Of a stretch of DNA of 64,000 nt, positions 39,372 to 47,840 are shown in pieces (within the stretch, counting starts at the first letter, position 1; every line of letters starts with the position of its first letter). Source of the stretch: Trichomonas vaginalis G3 (taxonomy: Eukaryota; Parabasalia; Trichomonadida; Trichomonadidae); the NCBI RefSeq assembly GCF_026262505.1, contig NC_067204.1, positions 21,545,300-21,609,299 on the forward strand, in the 5' to 3' direction. The notes under the pieces were generated by a model. The model searched no databases and was not told where the DNA came from. It saw nothing but the letters and a program-made list of their open reading frames with translations. The position numbers and the translations under genes were made by a program.

Positions 39372-40375
39372 AAAAACAGGTGAGAAAACAGGTGAGAAAA
39401 CGGGTGAGATCTCACCTCTTCACCTAAACTTTATTTTTACTGAATTCAGCAACAAAATTCTGAGTAAAATAATTTTTAGGGCATGTGTCAAACCGTTGAG
39501 TTTTCACAAAATTTTAAAAATAACGTTTACCATGTGAAACGTTTATAAAATAACTGGGGTAGAAAAAAGGTGAGAAAACGGGTGAGAAAACAGGTGAGAT
39601 CTCACCTCTTCACCTAAAATATATTTTTGTCTGATTTAAGCTCATTACGAAGAAGTCTTGACAAAACATATACGTTCATGTTTGACAAAACATGTACGAT
39701 GAAATCATGACAAAACATGTACGATGAAATCATGAAAATTCAAGAGGGTAGAAAAGAGGTGAGAAAAGAGGTTAGATCTAACCTTCTACCCTAAAATATA
39801 TTTTTGTCTGATTTACACTCATTACGAAGAAGAAGTCTTGACAAAACATATACGTTCATGTTTGACAAAACATGTACGATGAAATCATGACAAAACATGT
39901 ACGATGAAATCATGAAAATTCAAGAGGGTAGAAAAGAGGTGAGAAAAGAGGTTAGATCTAACCTTCTACCCTAAAATATATTTTTGTCTGATTTACACTC
40001 ATTACGAAGAAGAAGTCTTGACAAAACATATACGTTCATGTTTGACAAAACATGTACGATGAAATCATGACAAAACATGTACGATGAAATCATGAAAATT
40101 CAAGAGGGTAGAAAAGAGGTGAGAAAAGAGGTTAGATCTAACCTTCTACCCTAAAATATATTTTTGTCTGATTTACACTCATTACGAAGAAGAAGTCTTG
40201 ACAAAACATTTACGAAGAAGTCTTGACAAAACATTTACGAAGAAGTTTTGACAAAACATGTACGATGAAATCATGAAAATTCAAGAGGTTAGAAAAGAGG
40301 TTAGAAAAGAGGTTAGAAAACAGGTGAGAAAAGAGGTTAGATCTAACCTTCTACCCTAAACATTATTTTTACTGA
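39372..40375. repeat. GATC-palindrome array with 180-bp tandem repeats
   Basis: Palindrome cores lie at 39403-39416, 39592-39607, 39769-39784, 39949-39964, 40129-40144 and 40334-40349. From about 39660 to 40200 the sequence repeats with an exact 180-bp period three times (compare 39661, 39841 and 40021). Each unit holds CTTGACAAAACATATACG, ACGATGAAATCATGAAAATT, half-repeats AGGTGAGAAAAG, then the palindrome and CTACCCTAAAATATATTTTT. No gene is present. Confidence 0.92.
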
Positions 40376-40399
40376 AAAATGACCAAAAATCTGAGTAAA

Positions 40400-40735
40400 A
40401 TGGCATATGCTTGCTTCCCTCGGAAAAACCGAGAGAAGAGATTCCGTACGAAAATCGTGAAATTTCTCTAGACCGGATTTTACCGGCCTTGCCTAAAACA
40501 CATGAAAATCGTGAAGAACAGCGACCAGGGAAAAAAAACTTAGTCGCCTAAAACTCATGAAAATCGTGAAATTTCTCTAGACCGGATTTTACCGGCCTTG
40601 CCTAAAACACATGAAAATCGTGAAGAACAGCGAGTAGGGAAAAAAACCTGGTCTTGCATAAAACTCTATGAAAATCATGAATTTCCTTAAGACAGAAAAA
40701 ATAAAGTTAGTTTTATTTTTATTTATTTTTTTATT
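40400..40735. repeat. Intergenic repeats and promoter before first KilA-N gene
   Basis: A block with TCTCTAGACCGGATTTTACC, an internal CCGG palindrome, ATGAAAATCGTGAAGAACAG and CGAGTAGGGAAAAAAACC occurs about twice (40465-40560 and 40575-40670). Then comes AAAAAATAAAGTTAGTTTTA and a T-rich start region shared with the genes at 38457 and 41686. Confidence 0.75.
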
Positions 40736-40753
40736 TTGTATGTAAGAACATAT

Positions 40754-41365
40754 ATGACAAACACTGAGTTTGAAACAGTTAAAAAGATAGACAATAACAC
40801 TAAATTGGTTAGAATAGGTGATTTAAACGTAAGATACTCAAAGAAATACAACAAATATTCTTTGTCAGACATTATATCTCCATCTGGAAAGAAAACATGG
40901 CATTGGGTTGGAATTGCTTCAACTCAGAAAATTTTGACAAGAAATCCTGAGCTTATGATATCGGTAAGATTCTATGGAACTACAGCATATCTTATAGACA
41001 AAAGTCTTATACCAATAGTTTTGTTATGGATTGACCCAGTTGTTGGATATAACTTCATAACATATGGTTCGTTCGACTCAGAACGTTGCAGTGAAGGCTT
41101 ACTTTACATCGTTCAGAAACCGAAGGACTTCAATACAAAGAGATATAAGATAGGAAGAACATATAATATAACTCAAAGATATGACAGTACAGTCAATAGA
41201 GTTAAGGTTGTGTTTGTTAATGATATGAGAGCTGCAGAAACAGAACTACTTGAAAAGTTTGAGAAAATGTATGGTGCTCCCATAAAAGGTAAAGAAACGT
41301 TTGAAGTAGATGAGATAGATAAAGCTATAAAATTATTTGACGAAGTTGCTGAAAAATACATGTAA
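40754..41365 (+). CDS. KilA-N-like protein with T5orf172/GIY-YIG-type domain
   Basis: About 203 residues, taking the ATG at 40754 rather than 40736 to parallel the next gene. The N-terminal half (VRYSKKYNKYSLSDIISPSG then KKTWHWVGIASTQKIL) has the KilA-N DNA-binding pattern. The C-terminal half (LYIVQKPKDFNTKRYKIGRT, then FVNDMRAAETELLEKFEKMY) matches T5orf172/MUG113, a GIY-YIG nuclease-like fold in which YIVQ and KIGRT carry the key residues. This pairing is common in nucleocytoplasmic viruses and phages. It probably binds DNA, perhaps as regulator or nuclease, and the GATC palindromes flanking it are obvious candidate sites (inference). Confidence 0.75.
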   Translation: MTNTEFETVKKIDNNTKLVRIGDLNVRYSKKYNKYSLSDIISPSGKKTWHWVGIASTQKILTRNPELMISVRFYGTTAYLIDKSLIPIVLLWIDPVVGYNFITYGSFDSERCSEGLLYIVQKPKDFNTKRYKIGRTYNITQRYDSTVNRVKVVFVNDMRAAETELLEKFEKMYGAPIKGKETFEVDEIDKAIKLFDEVAEKYM

Positions 41366-41685
41366 AAATAACGTTTACCATGTAAAACGCTTGTGAAAAA
41401 AAACAGGTTAGATCTAACCTTCTACCCTAAAATATATTTTTGCTGAATTCAGCAACAAAATTCTGAGTAAAATGGCATAAGATTGCTTCCCTCGGAAACA
41501 GTGAAGAACAGCGAGTAGATAAAAAAACCCAGTCGCCAAAACTCTATGAAAATCATGAAAATTCTCTAGACCGTTTTTTTCCCTACTCGCCAAAACTCTA
41601 TGAAAATCATGAATTTCCTTAAGATAGAAAAAATAAAGTTAGTTTTATTTTTATTTATTTTTTTATTTTGTATGTAAAGACAGAT
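41366..41685. repeat. GATC palindrome and repeats before second KilA-N gene
   Basis: The palindrome AGGTTAGATCTAACCT lies at 41405-41420 with CTACCCTAAAATATATTTTT to its right. Bases 41494-41558 carry the CAGTGAAGAACAGCGAGTAG repeat that recurs inside the next gene. The shared promoter block AAAAAATAAAGTTAGTTTTA follows at about 41627. Confidence 0.85.
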
Positions 41686-42525
41686 ATGTCAACAACAGAG
41701 AACACAACAACCGTTATAGTCCATGAAGCTATAAATGAAGAATATGAGTGGGTTCAGTTTAACAAACAACTCCGTCTCATTCGTTCGGTCAAAGACGATA
41801 TGTACCAAATGCAAAGTATTTTGACAGCATGTTTTGCTCCAGATACTAAGCTTCCTAAAGACTGGTTTAGGAACCAAAGCACACAAGAACTTTTGAGCGA
41901 AGCACAGCGAGACATACTTTTTTCTGAAAACAGTGAAGAACAGCGAGTAGGTAAAAAACCCCAGTCGCCAAAACTCTATGAAAATCGTGAAAAATTGCCA
42001 AACGGTTTGAGAGGATATTATGTACATAGACTTCTTGTAAATGCTGTTGCAATGTGGGCTTCACCTCGTTACGCTTGTTATATTTTCATGATGTTAGATG
42101 AAATTCATAGACAAGAACGTGAAGAGCTAGAGAACAAGCTTGAAGCAAAAGACAAAAGCATTCAGAAAAGAATACCACGTTCGGTACCAAAAGGAAAGGA
42201 AAAGAACTATAAGTATATGATTTATACTGAAGAGATGGAAAATGAAGAAGACAGAGATATGGTTATGTTGCATTTAGTCAGAAGAAACAACAAAAGCTTT
42301 TACGACCTTGCTAAGATTTACAAATCTGACAGAAATTGGTTCTATCGCGAAAACTTACCGATTTCAATGACACCGAATGAAGATGTGAAACAAATAGTTC
42401 AAGATACGTTACCTCAAACACACTATGATATTAAAGGTTGTACAATACTTACCTTCAAAGAAGATTTGCCATTGTTAAAGGAAAAAATAACAGAGTATTT
42501 TGACAACTTCAAACAAGTAGGGTAG
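41686..42525 (+). CDS. KilA-N domain protein with internal repeat-derived segment
   Basis: 279 residues from the ATG at 41686. A KilA-N-type core (GYYVHRLLVNAVAMWASPRY then ACYIFMMLDEI) is followed by a coiled coil (EELENKLEAKDK) and a C-terminal domain (KNYKYMIYTEEMENEEDRDM, HLVRRNNKSFYDLAKIYKSD) like the DUF3627 tail of poxvirus-type KilA-N proteins. KilA-N binds DNA. Bases 41926-41991 are almost the same as the intergenic repeat at 41494-41558 and add 22 in-frame residues just before the core, so a non-coding repeat appears to have become protein sequence, or the reverse. Confidence 0.8.
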   Translation: MSTTENTTTVIVHEAINEEYEWVQFNKQLRLIRSVKDDMYQMQSILTACFAPDTKLPKDWFRNQSTQELLSEAQRDILFSENSEEQRVGKKPQSPKLYENREKLPNGLRGYYVHRLLVNAVAMWASPRYACYIFMMLDEIHRQEREELENKLEAKDKSIQKRIPRSVPKGKEKNYKYMIYTEEMENEEDRDMVMLHLVRRNNKSFYDLAKIYKSDRNWFYRENLPISMTPNEDVKQIVQDTLPQTHYDIKGCTILTFKEDLPLLKEKITEYFDNFKQVG

Positions 42526-42556
42526 ATGAACCATTTATTTTTACGCTTGACTTCAG

Positions 42557-42991
42557 ATGGCTCAGGTAGCTCTAGATGGTAAATTGGCTTGTCAAATCCT
42601 TCTGGCATTCCGAGTCCTTCCATCCGACAGAAAAATATTTTCCCGACGACAAGAAAAAGTTTTTCCTTCCGACAGAAAAAATTTTCCATCCGACAAGAAA
42701 AAATTTTCCATCCGACAAGAAAAAATTTTCCAGTTGTCCGTCCGTAAACCATTCAAATTTTCGAAAATTGAGAACTTTTTGGTCGAACTTCAGAAAAAAA
42801 TTTTCCATCCGACAGGAAAAATTTTTCCATCCGACAGGAAAAAGTTTTTCCTTCCGACAGAAAAAGTTCTTCCTTCCAACAGGAAGAACTCTTCCTTCCG
42901 ACAGGACACAAACGGATGACTGACGTTCCTCTTCCTGAATGCCTTCCAAAGCCAGAAGAACCGACAGCCCCAGCACCACAACAGACTTACT
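42557..42991 (+). repeat. Tandem array of ~22-bp CCATCCGACAGGAAAAATTT units
   Basis: About eleven imperfect units of the form CCATCCGACAgGAAAAATTTT run from about 42615 to 42915. A frame (42557-42919) reads through as repeats like IFHPTGKIFPSDRKKFF, and a short frame at the end reads MTDVPLPECLPKPEEPTAPA. The repeat dominates, so coding is doubtful. If it is expressed, the product would be a basic Lys/Phe/Ser-rich repeat protein. Confidence 0.7.
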
Positions 42992-43012
42992 AAGACTAAA
43001 CACTTAGATTTT

Positions 43013-43889
43013 TCAAGCTTGACTTTTTACAATTTGAACTTTGTTTGCGTAGATATGAATTCTGAAAGAAGTATGAGGGTCTTGTATGACTTTGTACTTC
43101 TCCCATAGTTCATGTCTGTCAAACTTACCTGCCATGGACTCTTTCATAAGTTCCATGAAATCGTCTTCGGACAATCCGGGGAAAAGTATAATGTCAGTAA
43201 GTATTCTCTTTACATCCTTACTTAAACTCTTTGCTGTCTGTACACAAATGACAACTGAGATGTTAAAGTGTCTGAGCTTCTTAAGAATTCGACACATATC
43301 TTGTTCTCTGTTCTTTAACAAAGGATGAGAGGCGAAATCATCTAAGATAAGAAGACATCTATGAGGGTATGTCTTCCAATCGTAAGATTGCAATTTCTTC
43401 GAAATGTATTCTATCTCTTTCTGTTTGTTTCTGAAGTGTTTCTTCTCTAATATTCTCTGCATTTCCTCATTTGGGTCTTTAAACTTAGAATTTATATACT
43501 CATTTATAGCATTATACTTCAAAACTCTTCTTTGGTACTTCTTTATCCAATCTAACAACTCAGTATCCTTTATACATACTAACTTAGACTTCTTTATAAT
43601 ATCTTTGAACGAATTGACGGTTTGGTCAAATTGACCAGAAGTACTACAAATAACAACTAACTCATAGAATGGGTTCTTCTCATCTAGTTCTTGTTGTTGT
43701 GCAGCCATTTTAAGATAAGTGAAAGTCTTACCCGACCCAGGTGGTGCAATTAGACCTGTTATACCATTCTGAGCAAAATAAGAACTTGTCATGTATAGGC
43801 TTTATCTGAGCATTTTCTAACTTCCTCTTGTTCTTGTTTAAAACATTCTCAAATTTCTTGTCAATGTCAGCAAACTTTTTTTCTAACAT
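43013..43889 (-). pseudogene. DNA-packaging ATPase (FtsK/A32-like) of Polinton 2, interrupted
   Basis: Walker A is GLIAPPGSGKTFTYLK and Walker B is RCLLILDDFASHPLL, about 140 residues apart. Then come HFNISVVICVQTAKSLSKDV (sensor-like Gln) and FPGLSEDDFMELMKE. This is the A32/FtsK-HerA packaging ATPase of Polintons and large DNA viruses, which drives DNA into capsids. The N-terminal part begins MLEKKFADIDKKFENVLNKN after a T-rich motif. The copy is interrupted near its N-terminus. It is divergent from the next plus-strand gene over 36 bp. Confidence 0.85.
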
Positions 43890-43925
43890 ATTTTTAGAAA
43901 AATTAAAATTTTTATCTTTTAGAAA

Positions 43926-44321
43926 ATGTCTAGCGATTTCGCTATCTATATTCGAGACAAGCTTTTCGACAGCAAAACATCTGTCGACCATAAAATCTTA
44001 CATAGTGTAAACAAGAAAGGTGAATTTGTTCTAAAGTTCTGTTTCTGGGAATATGACAAGAACCATAAAACATTAGGCAGAGAAGTCTTTAAGTTTGTCA
44101 ATGACAGACTTGTTGACAGAGATGACGCCTCTTGGAGAGATGAAGTCCAACAAAACTTCTTAGAATGCAAAGAAGACACATGCGCTGTTCTTGAAGATGA
44201 AATAGAAAACAGAATAGAAGAGCTATTAAAGGACAAAGAACTTTTACATAAATATGGTTGCGCCAAATTTGACATAACTCCACCAGAAAGAAGAAGAGAG
44301 AAAAGAAAGAAAAGAAAGTAG
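43926..44321 (+). CDS. Polinton 2 protein of unknown function, 131 residues
   Basis: MSSDFAIYIRDKLFDSKTSV, then LKFCFWEYDKNHKTLGREVF, a helical Glu-rich part (LEDEIENRIEELLKDKELLH) and a strongly basic end (PPERRREKRKKRK). Beyond it, coding-like Pro/Glu/Lys sequence continues for about 55 bp. The basic tail may bind DNA. No family recognised. Confidence 0.5.
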   Translation: MSSDFAIYIRDKLFDSKTSVDHKILHSVNKKGEFVLKFCFWEYDKNHKTLGREVFKFVNDRLVDRDDASWRDEVQQNFLECKEDTCAVLEDEIENRIEELLKDKELLHKYGCAKFDITPPERRREKRKKRK

Positions 44322-44393
44322 AAGAAGAGAAGAAAGAACCTGAACCAGTTCCAGAGAAAAAGAAATTTGACATGTAAAAATAAAATTTTATTT

Positions 44394-44813
44394 TTAGAAC
44401 ATTTCTGGGTCAATGTCAATGTTCTCTTCCTCTTTAGGGGCAAACACTGGCTTAGACTCTAAAATCTTTTTACCCAATTTACCTTGAACTTCAACTATCT
44501 TAGACTCATAATATTCATAGTCGTCTGCTTTCTTTGGTTCATAAGGTATAACAAGTTTGTATGCTTTACCTTCTTCGAGTTTTGAGAACTTTCTGTCAAA
44601 ATTTTCTTTGACTGTCAACATACCGTCAATGTATAAGTCTTCAAAAGTTGCACCACTTTTTCTAACAACAGCAAACTTAACTGGTGCAATGTTCCAAATT
44701 TTGTCAAATGTAGACTTTTCAAAATTGTAGAAGTAAACATTCAAATATGCGAATGGAGCTAACTTATCTTTGACTTCTGTCATGTACTTATTTACTGAGA
44801 TGAATTTTGCCAT
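44394..44813 (-). CDS. Polinton 2 protein of unknown function, possible OB fold
   Basis: 139 residues: MAKFISVNKYMTEVKDKLAP, then strands (AYLNVYFYNFEKSTFDKIWN, PVKFAVVRKSGATFEDLYID) and an acidic C-terminus (EEENIDIDPEMF). Small beta-rich proteins with acidic tails next to a helicase gene can be single-strand binding proteins. That is only an analogy. It starts after TTTTTTTATCCGATAGAAAAG. Confidence 0.5.
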   Translation of the reverse strand: MAKFISVNKYMTEVKDKLAPFAYLNVYFYNFEKSTFDKIWNIAPVKFAVVRKSGATFEDLYIDGMLTVKENFDRKFSKLEEGKAYKLVIPYEPKKADDYEYYESKIVEVQGKLGKKILESKPVFAPKEEENIDIDPEMF

Positions 44814-44848
44814 CTTTTCTATCGGATAAAAAAAGATTTTTTTTAAAT

Positions 44849-46083
44849 TTACTCAGAAAAATTTTTCTTTGTATATACACCATTCTGAACATCTAAAAGA
44901 CTTTTGACATTTGCCAAGAATGTTCGTTTAGAAGCTGCCATATAACCATATTCTTGACAATATTGTTTATACGAATCGTACAATGACCTTTCATCTAAAC
45001 ACTCAAAGTCAGTTTCATCTATGAACAGTTCATATACACTCTTGTTTGCTTCTAACAATGTTTGTCTCTCTTCGGTATGTGGAATTTGTCTTGGATTGAA
45101 CTTTGAAATATCTAATGTCATAAAATATGAGAACAAGTGGTTGTAAAAGTCAGATGTCAAAGTTTCTGCTAAGTCGTCAAAATATTCTGTATCTTGCATA
45201 TGAGAATCTGACGTTCTGACAACTACATATCTTCTGTCAGAACTTTCTAACTTCATCGGAACAACATTGTTTGAAACCATAATGAAGTTTGCAACATTTT
45301 CACAAACTCTTTGGTCTTTATACTTTCTTTCAACAACTCCAACTTTGTCTGTTATAAGACTCTTCAAAGCATCTGAGTTCAAAACTTTTGTTGTATCTAT
45401 ACTTTGAAGTTCATTGCAAACTATAAGTTTCATATTCTCTATTGAGGAGTTAAACTTGCCACAGATGTTTTCTAAGTTTGTCATATTCGGGTTCGAATAG
45501 CCCTCTAATAGTTTGCATAAGATATCTGTAAAGAATGTGTTCTTACCTGTTCCTTGTTTTCCAATTATAATGAGAGCAGTTTCATTTTTAGCACTTGGAT
45601 GTTGTAAGATGTTTGCAAACCAACATAAGATATACTCATAAACCTTTTCGTTTCCATTGCATATAATTTCTTTGACATGGTCTAACCAAGCTTCTATAAT
45701 ATTTTCTTTCCATTCTACTTGTTCATATTTATATCCAGTGAAGATAGAATAGAAGTTTGGAGAAGGTGTATAAAACTTTATACCACGAACTGAAAAATCT
45801 TCTAACTTTGACAATAAGATATCCCAAGCATCTAACATCTTCATGCCAACTTGTACGACTTTTATTTTCTTAAGTTTCTGTCTACATTCTTGTTCTGAAA
45901 CTATTGTTGCTTTAGGTTTGTTAAAGACTACATCCCATTCTTTCATAACATAACATTCTGGGCAGAGTCGACATAAATGACTAAACGTTTCAAATTCTCG
46001 ACTGCTTTGTTATAGTCTCGAAATGGACACATATTTCTGAATGCTTGGAAGTCATAAAAATCTGAAACATCTATTCTGTACAT
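44849..46083 (-). pseudogene. SF3 helicase (D5/P4-like) of Polinton 2
   Basis: The long open part (44849-45946, 365 codons) has Walker A IIIGKQGTGKNTF (residues about 127-139), a B motif MKLIVCNEL, the SF3 motif C NFIMVSNN, and an Arg-finger-like SSDRRYVVVRTSDS, the full layout of a superfamily 3 replicative helicase as in D5-like primase-helicases. A coding-like N-terminal piece begins at 46083 (MYRIDVSDFYDFQAFRNMCP) after TTTTTATTTTTATAAAAATG. The gene as a whole seems interrupted. No primase catalytic domain is evident. This is the only replication enzyme I see in Polinton 2. Confidence 0.85.
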
Positions 46084-46111
46084 TTTTATAAAAATAAAAA
46101 AAATATTTTTT

Positions 46112-46909
46112 TTATTCTTGACTTTGTTGTTCCATTTGTTGCATTTGTTGTTCTTGAGCTATTTGTTGTTGAAGTTGTTCTTGTAATACAATACTTTCAC
46201 CAGTTGCATCTTCCAATTCGAAACTTTCTGCCGTCATTGACAAATACATAGGACATAAAAGTTTTACAGGAACAAAGTTTGCGTCAACTAATGTCAACGT
46301 TATACTTGCCAAAGTGTTTGAGTTCACTAAGGTTGAAAATTCTGCATTCGAATGAACAATAGGCAAACCAGCAGAGAAAGTATTGTTTATACGCATAAGT
46401 ATCTTTTGGTCATAATAGTTTCTGTCGACATTCGAATAACACTTTGAACCTAAGTTTGAAACAATATATAAGATTGGTGTGCTTAATGTCAATGGAATAG
46501 ACATTCCTTGTATGACACCTTTTCCTGTTATAGGAAACTGTTGGTAGTAAAAACCAGAAATAAGTTTTGTATTATAGCTCATATCGTTTATAGTAAACTC
46601 AGTCGGACATCCAAACATAATGAAACCTGCTCTAGTTGCAGCACATGTTACACCCGTACTTAAAGTATTAAATAAGTCAACAAAACCTGTTGGTGGTATA
46701 TCTGAGTAAGTATCTTCAAAGGAGTATTTTTTACCATTCACAACAATAAAGTCTTCTGGTGTCAAAAGAGCAAAACAGGCTTTAGTCGTCATTGTGTTTA
46801 AGGTTAGTTTACAATATCGTCCTTGAGGACTTTGTAAGTTTGTTGTTATAGAATTATATGACTCAGGGTTTTTAGTCGTAATAGTATAAACCATTATATC
46901 TTCTGCCAT
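46112..46909 (-). CDS. Candidate minor capsid (penton-like) protein, Polinton 2
   Basis: 265 residues, mostly beta-strand-like: MVYTITTKNPESYNSITTNL, ACFALLTPEDFIVVNGKKYS, GVIQGMSIPLTLSTPILYIV, and a Gln-rich tail (QEQLQQQIAQEQQMQQ). Size and beta pattern match single-jelly-roll penton proteins of Polintons, and it lies between the helicase and the capsid gene. No diagnostic motif, so this stays a candidate. It starts after AATTTATTTGCTAAGTAAATG. Confidence 0.5.
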   Translation of the reverse strand: MAEDIMVYTITTKNPESYNSITTNLQSPQGRYCKLTLNTMTTKACFALLTPEDFIVVNGKKYSFEDTYSDIPPTGFVDLFNTLSTGVTCAATRAGFIMFGCPTEFTINDMSYNTKLISGFYYQQFPITGKGVIQGMSIPLTLSTPILYIVSNLGSKCYSNVDRNYYDQKILMRINNTFSAGLPIVHSNAEFSTLVNSNTLASITLTLVDANFVPVKLLCPMYLSMTAESFELEDATGESIVLQEQLQQQIAQEQQMQQMEQQSQE

Positions 46910-46959
46910 TTACTTAGCAAATAAATTTTAATGAAATGTTGTGGTCGTCAAATATTTTT

Positions 46960-47491
46960 ATGACGTCTGGGAAACTATACTTTAAGTCAACGTTTCACCT
47001 CCTTTCATAACGTATATCTTGTCAATGACATTATATGAAAACACCACAGCAACTAATGTCGGGTTCTATTTCTTTGATGTTTATATCGTCTGCCTCTGTC
47101 AAAAGTTTCAATAGTTCTTTCAAAACTTCATGAGGTGCAATGACATATGAGTTCACTTTTACAGGGTTGTGTTCGACCAAGTTTTAACATTATACTTAAA
47201 GCTTGACAAATCTTCTCCTGAGTTTGAAGTTTGTCTTTAAGTTGTTGGTAGTCGTTTCGAATATCTGCAACAGAACTTAAGTCTCTGCTAACTTCAGGAT
47301 ATGTTGGTTCTTTTACAGGAACAATTGTTATACCATCTTCGTCTTCGTATGGTTTCCCCACTTCAACATCTCTGTCTTTGACATTGACAACAACACTTTG
47401 ACTGTTTGTTTGAGTTGGTGAATTTAACTTCACATCTGCCACCGCCATTAAACTTTGAAACACTCACGCTTCTATTTTTCGGAAATGACAT
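46960..47491 (-). pseudogene. Polinton 2 structural-block gene, interrupted
   Basis: The start reads MSFPKNRSVSVSKFNGGGRC. The long open part has SVVVNVKDRDVEVGKPYEDE, IVPVKEPTYPEVSRDLSSVA and a helical end (KLQTQEKICQALSIML). It is interrupted. It is divergent from the gene at 47510 across only 18 bp. Function unknown. Confidence 0.45.
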
Positions 47492-47509
47492 TTTACTTAG
47501 AATAAAAAG

Positions 47510-47840
47510 ATGGACGTATTCGGATATCTTATTGAATTGAAGCAGAACAAAGTTTACAGCACACAAACAATACAAATACATTGACAGAATAGTTCTTTAT
47601 ACAAACAATGGTAAATGTTATAGAATAGCAGTCTTTGCTGAACAAAATATTTTCATAAAGCAAAGAAAGTTGGTATAACTGAAATGGTGAAAGTTCTTGA
47701 CGTTGACAAAAATATAACACAAAACTTACAGATATTTCTAAAGGTAAGTTTATCTTACAATATTATGTCAAAACTGGCGTACTGTCAATATTTGACGGAG
47801 AGAAGTCAGTTCAAGAACAACTTACTGACCTGCTGCCAAA
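47510..47840 (+). pseudogene. Small plus-strand gene of Polinton 2, interrupted
   Basis: It begins MDVFGYLIELKQNKVYSTQT. Later coding-like phrases (DRIVLYTNNGKCYRIAVFAE, GEKSVQEQLTDLLPK) lie in other phases, so the gene is broken. It converges on the end of the capsid gene. Function unknown. Confidence 0.4.

Noticed and set aside
42572-43003. 143-codon minus-strand frame in the 22-bp repeat array
   Set aside because: It is generated by the repeat unit, since all frames stay open there, and it has no independent support.
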